Shown here: one piece after another, positions 12,176 to 21,247 of the stretch
Numbering within the stretch: the first letter of the stretch is position 1
How the letters are laid out: every line of letters begins with the position of its first letter
Assembly: GCA_028753945.1 (NCBI GenBank)
Contig: JAPNXP010000010.1
Coordinates: 5,273,042 to 5,337,041 of the forward strand
Direction of reading: 5' to 3'
From: Hexactinellida sp. DTS-2022
Taxonomy: Eukaryota > Porifera > Hexactinellida
Length of the DNA stretch: 64,000 nt
The notes under the pieces: generated by a model
Databases searched by the model: none
The model's input: only the letters and a program-made list of their open reading frames with translations
What the model was told of the DNA's origin: nothing
Made by a program: the position numbers and the translations under genes

Positions 12176-12229
12176 CGATTACGTTGTTTACATTGGGTTG
12201 AGTCAATAAACTTGGAACATGCAAACTAA

Positions 12230-12792
12230 CGAGCCCTTCGGTCTCGGTCGCTTTGAGACGGGTCAGTGCTACGCACTTCAAGTTAACGGCCGCTGTGCGG
12301 CCTTACTTCTCACCTTTTCTACCATGGAAAATGGTAGAAAGGTACATCCCTTTCATAGGCGTAACCTCCGGTAGGACTGGTAGGCCCATGGCCCTACCAA
12401 TAATTGTCCTTTCTCCATAGAAGCTAACACAAATATGCCAAGATGGCCCTACCAATGCTAACATCCAGCCTATAATGGCCCTACCAATCTCCAAAACGAG
12501 TCGACGCCCCTGCCATTATATTATAAGGGGATGTATATAACGTATCTTATAAGGCTTATAAGATTTCCATAGTTTTAACTTGTTTTCCATATCTAAATTT
12601 ATAAATGCGAAAATCGTGTTCAGCATACTTGTTTACCTATTATTATAACATTTGTTTACCTAATATAACATTTGGAACTTAGTCTCTATCTCAATTATAT
12701 ATGCGGTTTCTATTCCCCCATCGCAATAATACAATCCGGGCAAACACACAAACACAAATACACACACAACAATCGAGATTTATTAATATAGA
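12230..12792 (-). mobile_element. Helitron-like non-autonomous element, second copy
   Basis: On the minus strand it starts A|TCTATATTAATAAATCTCG and ends ...CCGAAGGGCTCG|T, the same termini and A/T insertion pattern as the copies at 3938 and 47446. It has internal segments GTTCAGCATACTTGTTTACC and CCATGGAAAATGGTAG in common with the 47446 copy but lacks its tandem repeats. Confidence 0.55.
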
Positions 12793-13374
12793 TATATACA
12801 CACTCACATATACACATATACAGCATTGTGTTTTAATATATAGCAGGGTTGCCAAGACTCGCTTTCTTGCCTTTTTTGCTCCCATCCTCCCGACCTCCCG
12901 CCAAACTTTTCAAACTCCCTCTGTATTGGAAATTGTTTCTATATTTAGATTTTATGATATATAAGTAAATAACTGGATTTTTTGCTAAAATTAGTCAAGA
13001 TGCGAGTAGCAAGTTTTGTTCAACTCATATCTTGTAAGTTAGTTAAGATTATTTAGCCCCCTTATTAATTACACCACAGTGGTCAAAGCAGGAGAAAATT
13101 TGTGAAAAGTAAGGTTGTTAAAATTAATTATTTTACTTCTATTGAATTCAGCATACTCGAAAACCTAGAAAAACGTTTCAACAGTGGAGAATTATTAGAG
13201 TTGCATTCCAATTTCACCTAACTGAAGTTGTCATAGATATGATAACAACTTGTTGGTTTAAATTTAAGTTGGTAAAAAATGCCATTTCTCTTTCAATCTC
13301 TAGGATAGCTTATATAAATAGTAATAATAATGTGATGACATGTTTCGAAAGTATTTTATTTCCTCTTTCTAATG

Positions 13375-13660
13375 ATAAAAAGCCAAAATTGCAGCTGTGC
13401 CGACGCATTTCCCTTTGATGGCACTATCTTTTGGTGGCTACTGGTTGGGTAATTGATAGTGCCTCCAAGGAAAATGCTGTCGGCACAGCTGCAATTTTAG
13501 ATTTTTCGCCATGTAATCATTACTATGAAGGTGTTAAATTATTTCAGAAAGGTGTTTCAGAAGTCAACGACCCTTAGAGTAGTGAAAATTTTCTTTTTAG
13601 CTCACTTCATTTTAGAGATAATCAAGTTTCAGTAGAATATAATAGGTGATGACTCAGCAT
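13375..13660. repeat. Foldback MITE, CAGCTGTGCCGAC family, copy 4
   Basis: Core arms GCAGCTGTGCCGACGCATTT and AAATGCTGTCGGCACAGCTG. The right flank (GGTGTTAAATTATTTCAGAA ... AATATAATAGGTGATGACTC) is the inverted match of 7355-7500. Confidence 0.7.
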
Positions 13661-14367
13661 TTTTTAAGTGCGTGTTCATCCATTCGTTTTCCATACTTTC
13701 TAACTTTTTCCCTAGAACTTAACTATTATTTTCCTTCCTTCCTTCCTTCCTACTCTATTTCCTCCGACGAGATCCAGTTGAGCACCGACTGGGGGCTCCA
13801 TGGAGCCCCCGTCAAATACGCCCCTGAGGATAAGGACTACTTGCTCATGTGGCAAACTATCCTTATTATTACAAACGGAAAAAATCGTGACACAAGGAGG
13901 AGTGTGTATAATTTTCGGTCATTTGAACGGCCCTTATAGCAGTCAACAGTACATAACGACAATTTTAGGCCAGTCCTTTGAGTGGACATTACTAGCAGGT
14001 CACATAGTATTTAAATACATTATTGTATTTAAAACAATTTCCTTAGAAACTTGTAATTACAACTTAAGTAGGCATCGTCCATTAATTCAATAAAAGTGGT
14101 TCTAATATAGTCCGAGTGACAATGGCCCTGCCAATCCCCACTCTTAATACACGATTATGCCATATTATTGCAATTAATCATAATCAAAAAATACTCAAAT
14201 ACAGAAAATAGCATTATATATTCGCGTCACACAGTTTGGAAGCTGTGTAAACACACAGTAAATATACTGTGTGTTCGCGAATGCGATTGTGTTCGTGAGC
14301 AGACAAAGTTTTCTAATGGACTGTAACAGTAGTAGCAACAATTGCACTAAAATAATTAGTATCCAAG

Positions 14368-14845
14368 CAGGCTTGGGGCTGATTACGATTACAATCGTAA
14401 TCGATTGTAATCGATTACAACTTTTCCTGTAATCGTAATCGTAATCATAATCAAGCTTTTCTTGAAGGATGTAATCGTAATCGTAATCGTAATCACCCCC
14501 TAGTAATCAGCCCCAGATATGGCACCAGGCCCCCCCAAATTTTCCACAATAACTTTAAATAAGGATATAGTTTTAGGGTTCGCTGATCTCATTGCACCTC
14601 CAAATATATATCCGGCCCCTACAAATAATTCTTGGTGGCTACCCCCATGCACACGGGCATTATTTTTCGTGCGCATGAAACTCCGGGGCTTAATCGAAAC
14701 AATCGTAATTGCATCGTAAAGAAATGAATTGTAATCGATTACAACATTTCCTGTAATCGTAATCGTAATCATAATCAAGCTTTTTCTGAAGGATGTAATC
14801 GTAATCGTAATCGTAATCACTCACTAGTAATCAGCCCCAGGTCTG
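14368..14845. mobile_element. hAT-like MITE rich in TAATCG repeats
   Basis: Termini CAGGCTTGGGGCTGATTAC and GTAATCAGCCCCAGGTCTG are inverted repeats. The 8-bp duplication TATCCAAG is exact (14360-14367 and 14846-14853). The body has two related halves of GTAATCGTAATCG-type repeats. Between them lies a ~190-bp non-repetitive segment (14515-14695) that may be a further insertion, so the element looks like a dimer. Confidence 0.8.
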
Positions 14846-14898
14846 TATCCAAGTGAACACTGAAGAACGAAGGTGGAACATTACAAGCTGTAATTCTA

Positions 14899-15045
14899 CA
14901 GTAGACTCTCAATAATTAATGGAACACCAGGGGACAGTCAATATTTGTTAGTGTTATCCGGAATTTCGTATTAACCGCAGTAACTCGCATGCATTGCATA
15001 GGTTAGGAGAATTAACCTTGTATTCCTTGTTAAATCGTAGATAAC
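14899..15045. repeat. pogo-like MITE just upstream of an NHL gene
   Basis: Starts CAGTAGACTCTC and contains GTTATCCGGAATTTCGTATT and TTAACCTTGTATTCCTTGTT, shared with the copies at 16891 and 61155. The right end is degraded. It lies ~200 bp upstream of the start codon at 15245. Confidence 0.55.
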
Positions 15046-15244
15046 GTATCTAATTCCAATTAACATTATGGTCGCTAATCATTCAGCCACGTGTAACCAA
15101 AAAAATTCCCTAACTCTTTTGTTATTTCCATAGCAACAAATGATTTACAATGGTATACTCCGGTTACAAAGTAATATTATTAAGATATACTTTGCAGAAT
15201 CCAAAATAAATTACTTGAACAAACTAACTTCATACAACAATCAA

Positions 15245-16477
15245 ATGGCCACTAATCTGTCACCAAATGTGCCACTAAACGCATTCGCACAGTTTGATGC
15301 TGTTGCCATAGAAATAGCCCAAACCTTTGACCCTCTTATCGCACAGCTGATCGCGAGGAGGGACGCTCTCCTACTCGAACTGTCCCAGCTCCGAGAGGAC
15401 TACACCACCAAGGAGACCACGCGTAAGGCTGCCATTCAGGAACTGGAACTAACTCGTCAACAGTTGCAGCTGATGAGTCTCAAAGTGAATACGAACATTC
15501 CTATTCACCAACAGGCCACTGAGCTGTACCAACAGGGCCTAGAGGGTCTGTCGACACCTACCAAACTCCCGTACCCTCTCTTCGACTGTCCGACTCTCCA
15601 AACGCTACGGAGTGTAATCTCAGGATTCGGGGAGCTGTCAGTTTGGGAGGTACCCGACTATTCCAAGAAAGTGGAACCGACACTAACAGCTGGGAAGACA
15701 GGGAAAGGTGCCAATGAACTCAATGCAACTGGCCTCTCGATCGATGAAGCAAACAAACTAATCTACGTAGCTGATTATGGCAACTCCCGAATTCAAGTGG
15801 TGTCATTTGAAGGGAAGTTCGTAACAAGCTTCGGAAAAGGAATACTCACGACACCATGGGGCATAGCTGTGACAGACGAACACATATTAGTTACGGACCA
15901 AGGACACCACTCTCTGTTCCAGTTCGGTAAGAAAGATCTGAAACTAAAGAACAGAACTGGAACTGAAGGGAAACAAGAAGGACAGCTAAATAGCCCACGC
16001 GGTCTCTCCATCGACACAAATGGAGATGTGTTTGTTGCAGATTGCTTCAATAGCAGAATAACAAAGTACTCCAATACGCTGCAACACAAAACGTGTTTCG
16101 GAACTGGACAACTACACTATCCACAAGATGTGGAACTAACAAAGGAATGTGTCGTGGTGCTGGACTGGAGTCCCAAATGTGTTAAGTTCTTTTCGAGGAA
16201 TGGATCCCTCCTCAGTTCCTGTATCTCTCAGGGACAGGTTAGTTTGGTGTATCGGCCTTGGTTCTTTTGTTTGGATCTAGCTGGGAATATCATCATTAGC
16301 GACACTAGACACGATGCTATAAAGATATTCTCAAAAAGCGGACAGCACATCCATACCATTGGGAAAGAAGGAAACAAAATAGGAGAGTTTATTGCACCAT
16401 TTGGTATTTCCATATCCCGATTAGGAACAATATTTGTTGTGTCTCATAATCCTAATTACTCATTACAATGTTTCTAA
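15245..16477 (+). CDS. Coiled-coil / NHL-repeat beta-propeller protein, paralogue 2
   Basis: About 410 residues. I chose the ATG at 15245 (MATNLSPNVPL) because it aligns with the MATQ and MATEF starts of the two paralogues; the frame is open upstream to 15140. Residues ~45-110 are a coiled coil (ARRDALLLELSQLREDYTTK). From ~145 there are NHL repeats: GLSIDEANKLIYVADYGNSR, GLSIDTNGDVFVADCFNSR and LDLAGNIIISDTRHDAIKIF. It ends in NYSLQCF. No RING or B-box. A possible polyadenylation context (AATAAA) lies shortly downstream. Intact single exon; the role is unknown beyond a likely scaffold or RNA/protein-binding propeller. Confidence 0.85.
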   Translation: MATNLSPNVPLNAFAQFDAVAIEIAQTFDPLIAQLIARRDALLLELSQLREDYTTKETTRKAAIQELELTRQQLQLMSLKVNTNIPIHQQATELYQQGLEGLSTPTKLPYPLFDCPTLQTLRSVISGFGELSVWEVPDYSKKVEPTLTAGKTGKGANELNATGLSIDEANKLIYVADYGNSRIQVVSFEGKFVTSFGKGILTTPWGIAVTDEHILVTDQGHHSLFQFGKKDLKLKNRTGTEGKQEGQLNSPRGLSIDTNGDVFVADCFNSRITKYSNTLQHKTCFGTGQLHYPQDVELTKECVVVLDWSPKCVKFFSRNGSLLSSCISQGQVSLVYRPWFFCLDLAGNIIISDTRHDAIKIFSKSGQHIHTIGKEGNKIGEFIAPFGISISRLGTIFVVSHNPNYSLQCF

Positions 16478-17263
16478 TTTATTTGTCTGTTTGAAGTTTG
16501 CTAATAAAATATATACCTGTTGTAACTATGTTCACATAACTTCACAAATTAATGTTCCTATTTACATAATACGAATTTCGGTTAAGACACATTTTGACGG
16601 TCCCATGTTAATTAACGAGTTTATAGTGTCATTGTGTATTCAACTAAACCAATAAATAAGGTAGTATTTTAATAAATAAAATAAAAACACAATGCATAAG
16701 TTACAGGTTTGTCGTATTTCTATACAAACAATAAACTCTGTGTGTCTGTGTATAGACAGTAGTTCCATATTTACAAGTTTGCTAAAAAATATAATTCCTT
16801 CAGGAAAGCGAAAGGTGTCAATAACAGCTGTTTAGAACTCGGTCTCTGCGATGAATCTCTACACGATTGTAAATCTATAAATCTCCAGTACAGTAGACTT
16901 TCGTTAATAGGAACACGTTAACACCAAGGGACAATCGTATTATGTTCGTATTATCCGGAATTTGTATTAACAGGAGTCACTTGCTTGCATTTGTACGTAT
17001 AGGCTATGGGAATTAAACCTTGTACTCCTTAACAATAAAAGAATAACAATTGAACCGAAAGTTATTCAAAGCAAATTCCATGAGCGTGATACTATAAGTA
17101 AGGTATTCGAATAATACGTATCACATTATACGTAATACGTATCACACAGGAGTAAGTGACAGGTTATAAGAACAATATATGCAGTTCCCGACGATGTTCT
17201 TATAACCAACGTCCACTGATTTAACTATTTCCACAAATAGAAAATAGTAGCTCAACTGTAAAC
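16478..17263. other. Intergenic stretch with a pogo-like MITE at 16891-17040
   Basis: The MITE begins CAGTAGACTTTCGTTAATAGG and contains TATCCGGAATTTGTATTAAC. The remainder shows nothing I can assign. Confidence 0.5.
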
Positions 17264-18816
17264 TCAAATAATAACCCTGAAGGCGGCTGAAAACAAATAA
17301 TCGCCTAGTCTACTATTCGAGTTAACACGGTATTTATAATGTGGTTATTACTAATGAACTGAGAGTTTCGTGTGGAAGCAACAAATAGGAATAAATTGAA
17401 ATAAATTAATGGAGCAACATACAAATAGGGCACAGGACAATATGAATACAATTTGCAGTAAATAATTGATAGCAAAAACAAAGAAAATATAGTTGCAATG
17501 AGTAAAGCGAAACCGTGTGGATTGGCGATCAGTAGCGAACGAACGAAAATCATTGGAAATATCAAAATAAATATAATATGAAGTCAAAAGAATTGTAGCA
17601 TATGAGACTACTTACAATCAACAACAACAATAAGTCCCTCCTTATTGATATCTATGCCATGAGGAAATTGGAACTCTCCAGGTCCTGTCCCTTCGTGTCC
17701 CATGCTACAGACAAGCTGTCCCTCTCTGTTGAACACTTTAATATTATCAGCTCTCTTGTCACTAATTATAATATTAATGTGTCTGTCCAGACAGAAATAC
17801 CAAGCATTCATCAGCTGTTCCCGTGACACAATCGAATGCATTAGGTTCCCATCTCTGGAAAATGATTGGACAGAATAGGTCACAAACAGGACTATAAATA
17901 GAGAGGGAGCAAATTTTAGGTCGCGTAGCCTAGTGTCCTCTGTTATGTGTGGAGAGTTAAGTGGAGTCTCATCGACATACCGTAAATCCTCAACACTGAA
18001 ATGAGATATGATATTAGTATCACGCATTCCTACATACAGTGTGTCTGTGTCAATTGACAGACCACAAAAGAAATACTCTGTTTCAACACGACACATAATG
18101 TCCCCAGACACTTTATCTAGCCTGCAGATACTACGTGGAACAATACAGCTGACAAACAGGTGATGGAGTGAGACAGTTATGAAATTAGGATGAGACATTC
18201 CTTGTGGCTTAATTGTTCTAGAATAATTGCCTTCTTTGCAAAACAACTGAATCCTATGAGCAGGCCAATAATCACACACAAATATATCGCCATTGTCTCT
18301 GTCTATTGACAGACCAAAAGGATTACATATTTCCATATGTCCCTCTCCTTCATTGACACCAGACCACACTGGGTTGTGTCTGTTCACGTAGGATACACCC
18401 TCACACAAGCGACATAATCCAGCCATGCCACCTTCCAACCACCCGTCATGCCACTCGAGCCACACAGATGGAATCCGATCCACAGTCGCTTCTAGTCCCC
18501 GTATCTTCTCGTCCAACTCTCGGGACAAATTTATTAGAATCTCGTTGAGCTCATTGTGTTGGAGATTTAGTGACGCATCAGCTTTGGTCACTTTCAATTG
18601 ATTCAGCTTCACCTGTCTATCCTCCACTCGTGTCTCTGCCACACGGACCACTTCATCCAGCTGTGCCACCAGTTCGAGGTGTCTGCCACGTAGCACTTGG
18701 AAATAATACTCGAATCGGGAAAGTAACTCCTCTTTCGCTATCACCACTTCCCCTCGAATTCGTTCCAGCTCACTGGCTGTCTCTTCTCGAAAGTCCGCTA
18801 GAAACTCCGTTGCCAT
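17264..18816 (-). CDS. Coiled-coil / NHL-repeat protein, paralogue 3 (two exons)
   Basis: Exon 1 is 18816-17616, starting MATEFLADFREE (an upstream Met at 18849 is possible). Residues ~10-110 are a coiled coil. NHL-type blades follow, with GLSIDRDNGDIFVCDYWPA, LSIDTDTLYVGMR, DRHINIIISDKRADNIKVF and GIDINKEGLIVVVD. Exon 1 ends at a GTAAGT donor, and the frame closes at once if it is not spliced. An acceptor TTGTTTTCAG|CC at 17286 restores the blade end as VVVDSAFRVII, with a TGA at 17264-17266. The ~330-bp intron distinguishes it from the two intronless paralogues. The second exon is inferred. Transcript data would decide it. Confidence 0.75.
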
Positions 18817-19252
18817 TCTACACTCGATTAGTTTCAGTTCCTTTAACACAGTTGCATTGTCCTATCTCTGCTGGCTGCACTTCTTATAGTCACACAGCTC
18901 GCAACACGCAACACGCCACTTCTCTGCTAGCTATCCCGATACACCACTAACCACACAACTCTTATCAGGCAATCCCAGAGCTCTCTGCTCGCTACACAGC
19001 CTGGCAACCATATGGCTACTATGCTACGCATAACCTCATTCAACTAATCTCTCCATAACAACAACATCTGTAGCTAGTTATGCTTACTTTCAGTTCTTAC
19101 CACTAATATGAATAATTTTATAGTTACAATGTAAGTTTCAAACTGCAATTAATGGAAACATGAAATGAGGCCATCAGGTTAGCTTCCAACTGGTATGATA
19201 AGTAAATAAGTATGCTGATTTCGAATTTCGAATTTATTTCTAGTAAGAATTA

Positions 19253-19500
19253 GAAAAATCCAAAATTACAGCTCTTTCGACAGCATATCCATAGTAAAGC
19301 ACTATACTTTGCTGGTTGGTTGATTATTAGTGCCTCCAAAGAAAATGCTGTCGGCACAGCTGTAATTTTAGATTTTTCTAAATCATATTTTTTCTCAAGA
19401 GACGGTGCCCTACCCACACCTTATAAATAAAGAGTTGAAACTTGGCATGTAGCTTCGGAGTGACCGTCAAATTTGCACCTGGGTTTACGATTTTGGGTCA
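19253..19500. repeat. Foldback MITE, CAGCTGTGCCGAC family, copy 5
   Basis: Core arms at 19258-19375 (right arm AATGCTGTCGGCACAGCTGT). The right flank GAGTGACCGTCAAATTTGCA matches the flank of copy 1. Confidence 0.7.
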
Positions 19501-19716
19501 AATAATTTTAACACCTATTTAAGTTAAGTCATGGTCAATATTCCGCCATTCGCTTATACCTACTCATTAATAATTAGGCATTAACTACATTAAACTTTCG
19601 TAATTCGAACAAGGTTTTAATCTCCTAGCCTATGCTAATGCATGCAAATGGCTTCGGTGTATACGAATTTCAGTTTAAATATGAACAAATTTCGACGATT
19701 CCTTGGTGTTCGTATT

Positions 19717-19851
19717 ATAGCAATATTCATAATTGTAAATTGTTAAGCAACCAGATCAGTTATTATACTCGTAGACTACATAATAGGAAACCTGTAAATA
19801 TCGTTAAGTAACTGTTATTAAACTATTCTATTTCTATACTATACTGTTATA
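19717..19851 (+). repeat. 5' LTR of Ty3/gypsy retrotransposon
   Basis: 135 bp, identical by eye to the 3' LTR at 24538-24672. A 5-bp direct repeat GTATT flanks the whole element (19712-19716 and 24673-24677). The termini are ATAG...TTATA rather than TG...CA; the exact first base is uncertain by one or two because TAT is shared with the flank. Confidence 0.9.
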
Positions 19852-19852
19852 T

Positions 19853-19863
19853 TGGTAGCAGAG
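19853..19863 (+). promoter_or_regulatory. Primer-binding site for initiator tRNA-Met
   Basis: TGGTAGCAGAG starts one base after the 5' LTR and is the exact complement of the 3' end of animal initiator tRNA-Met (CUCUGCUACCA). Confidence 0.85.
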
Positions 19864-19881
19864 AGTGGTTGTAATTTAAAT

Positions 19882-20841
19882 ATGGCTCAGTTTGTACAAG
19901 TTGACAAATTTGAGAATGGAGATATTGACGATTTTATGGACCACTTCGAGATTTGTTCTCTGGCCAACGAATGGTCAATTCAAAAGAAAGCCCTGATGAT
20001 AGCAACTTGCCTGAAGGGAGAGGCACTTGAAGTGTACAAGTCTCTTGAGAATGATGAAAGAGAGTATGGCAACATTAAAGCTGCTCTACAAAAAGCGTTT
20101 AAACCAGAAGATATTAAATTCACTTCGTTAAGTGAATTTCACGAACGGCGGATCTACCCAGGAGAGTCTCCTCAAAAATATCTCTACGAACTGAAAAGGC
20201 TACTGAAAAGAGCCTTTCCAGAAATGATCCTAGAAGCCAAAGAACAGCTCCTATTTGAACAGTTCATTCGTGGATTGCCCAGACATGTTTACGAAAACAT
20301 TCGCACATCTCCAGATGTCAAAACAAGCGAGGATGCAATGAAACGGGCTCAATTAGTGATTCGGATGCATGAAGAGGCGTCACTTCGAAGCTCTGAAGAG
20401 GTGGCTGTTATTAGCTCTAGGATTTCGATAGATAATTTGCAAGCGGAAACCGCGAATAAAGAAGCGAGTGAAAAAAACATTTCACAAGCGGCTATCAATG
20501 AAGCGGTTAAGGTTATTACCGAAAAGTTGGGGGTAACATCTGATGAAATCACGTGTGCGGTACAGAGAGGAGTAGGTGGACGATCCTTTGTCGAAAATAA
20601 GAAATCTGGCTATGCTAAGTGCTACGTGTGTGGAGGAAGAGGACATTACGCTCAAATCTGTCCAAGTTCGAGACGATCTACGAACCAGCCGAGTAGTCAA
20701 CGTCGAATTACACAAGTGCGTTGTTACAATTGCAATCAATTAGGACATATAATGAGATACTGTACCGAACCCGCGACTGGACAAAGTTTAAACTCTCAGG
20801 GACTTGTTGGGAGAGCCGAAACAAGGTCCCAGAGATATTAA
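19882..20841 (+). CDS. gag: Gag polyprotein of Ty3/gypsy element
   Basis: 319 residues from ATG at 19882 (MAQFVQVDKFENGDIDDF). Residues ~20-170 resemble the retrotransposon Gag capsid region (WSIQKKALMIATCLKGEALE, FHERRIYPGESPQKYLYEL). The C-terminus has two CCHC knuckles, CYVCGGRGHYAQIC and CYNCNQLGHIMRYC. It packages element RNA into cytoplasmic particles. Its last ~18 codons overlap the protease frame, which is reached at an in-frame -1 slippery heptamer (20787-20793). The ORF is intact. Confidence 0.92.
   Translation: MAQFVQVDKFENGDIDDFMDHFEICSLANEWSIQKKALMIATCLKGEALEVYKSLENDEREYGNIKAALQKAFKPEDIKFTSLSEFHERRIYPGESPQKYLYELKRLLKRAFPEMILEAKEQLLFEQFIRGLPRHVYENIRTSPDVKTSEDAMKRAQLVIRMHEEASLRSSEEVAVISSRISIDNLQAETANKEASEKNISQAAINEAVKVITEKLGVTSDEITCAVQRGVGGRSFVENKKSGYAKCYVCGGRGHYAQICPSSRRSTNQPSSQRRITQVRCYNCNQLGHIMRYCTEPATGQSLNSQGLVGRAETRSQRY
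20787..20830 (+). promoter_or_regulatory. Gag/pro -1 ribosomal frameshift signal
   Basis: TTTAAAC sits in the gag frame as T TTA AAC (20787-20793). A 5-nt spacer follows, then an apparent stem-loop: GGGAC-TTGTT (20799-20808) pairs with AACAA-G-GTCCC (20820-20830) with one bulged G. A -1 slip enters exactly the open frame that encodes the protease. The heptamer, spacer and stem match textbook -1 signals. Confidence 0.8.
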
Positions 20842-21245
20842 ATATGGCTCAATCCATAAATCAGTACTCCAGAGAATCAATTGTAGCTTTGTGCCAACCT
20901 ACTCAACCATTGAAGGTTGTAGCGAAGATCGGAAATACTAATTGTAACGTTATGCTGGATAGTGGTTCATCGGTATCCCTTATTTCGAATTCAATATTTA
21001 AGAAAGTCAAGAATGCAAGAACTACCCCTACGGAACAGTTGTTATTTACTGCTTCTGGAAATACAATGGAATCCTTGGGTGAAGTAGAATTGGAAATTAA
21101 AATTGGAAAACTTCATTCGCCACAAAAATTCACAATAACACCTTCTCTAATAACGGATTGCATCCTGGGCGTGGATTTTTTAGCAAGACATCAAATTAAC
21201 CTGGATTTTTTAATAGAGTTGCTACTGGACCAAACCTTGGTATAG
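20787..21245 (+). CDS. pro: Retroviral-type aspartic protease (pro), -1 frame to gag
   Basis: Read after the -1 shift as FKLSGTCWESRNKVPEILN, then MAQSINQYSRESIVALC. The catalytic motif is LDSGSSVSLIS, and the flap-to-C-terminal part includes LEIKIGKLHSPQ and ITDCILGVDFLARHQINLDF, typical of a pepsin-fold retropepsin (ILGxDFL). The frame ends at TAG 21243-21245. About 30 nt before that stop is a second -1 slippery heptamer leading into pol. It cleaves Gag and Pol. Confidence 0.88.
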   Translation, partial: FKLSGTCWESRNKVPEILNMAQSINQYSRESIVALCQPTQPLKVVAKIGNTNCNVMLDSGSSVSLISNSIFKKVKNARTTPTEQLLFTASGNTMESLGEVELEIKIGKLHSPQKFTITPSLITDCILGVDFLARHQINLDFLIELLLDQTLV

Positions 21246-21247
21246 TA
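21206..21247 (+). promoter_or_regulatory. Pro/pol -1 ribosomal frameshift signal
   Basis: TTTTTTA is in the protease frame as T TTT TTA (21206-21212). After the slip the next codons (AAT AGA GTT ...) run without a stop into pol. A weaker hairpin (TACT..ACCAA-ACC-TTGGT..AGTA) starts about 10 nt downstream. A simple indel in the T-run is the alternative. Confidence 0.6.

Noticed and set aside
13646..14093. Overlapping ~97-residue frames
   Set aside because: Low-complexity and repeat-derived, with no conserved motif and two frames open equally.
17305..17587. Hydrophobic minus-strand frames between the NHL genes
   Set aside because: They lie inside the proposed intron of the third NHL gene and have no recognisable motif or start context.
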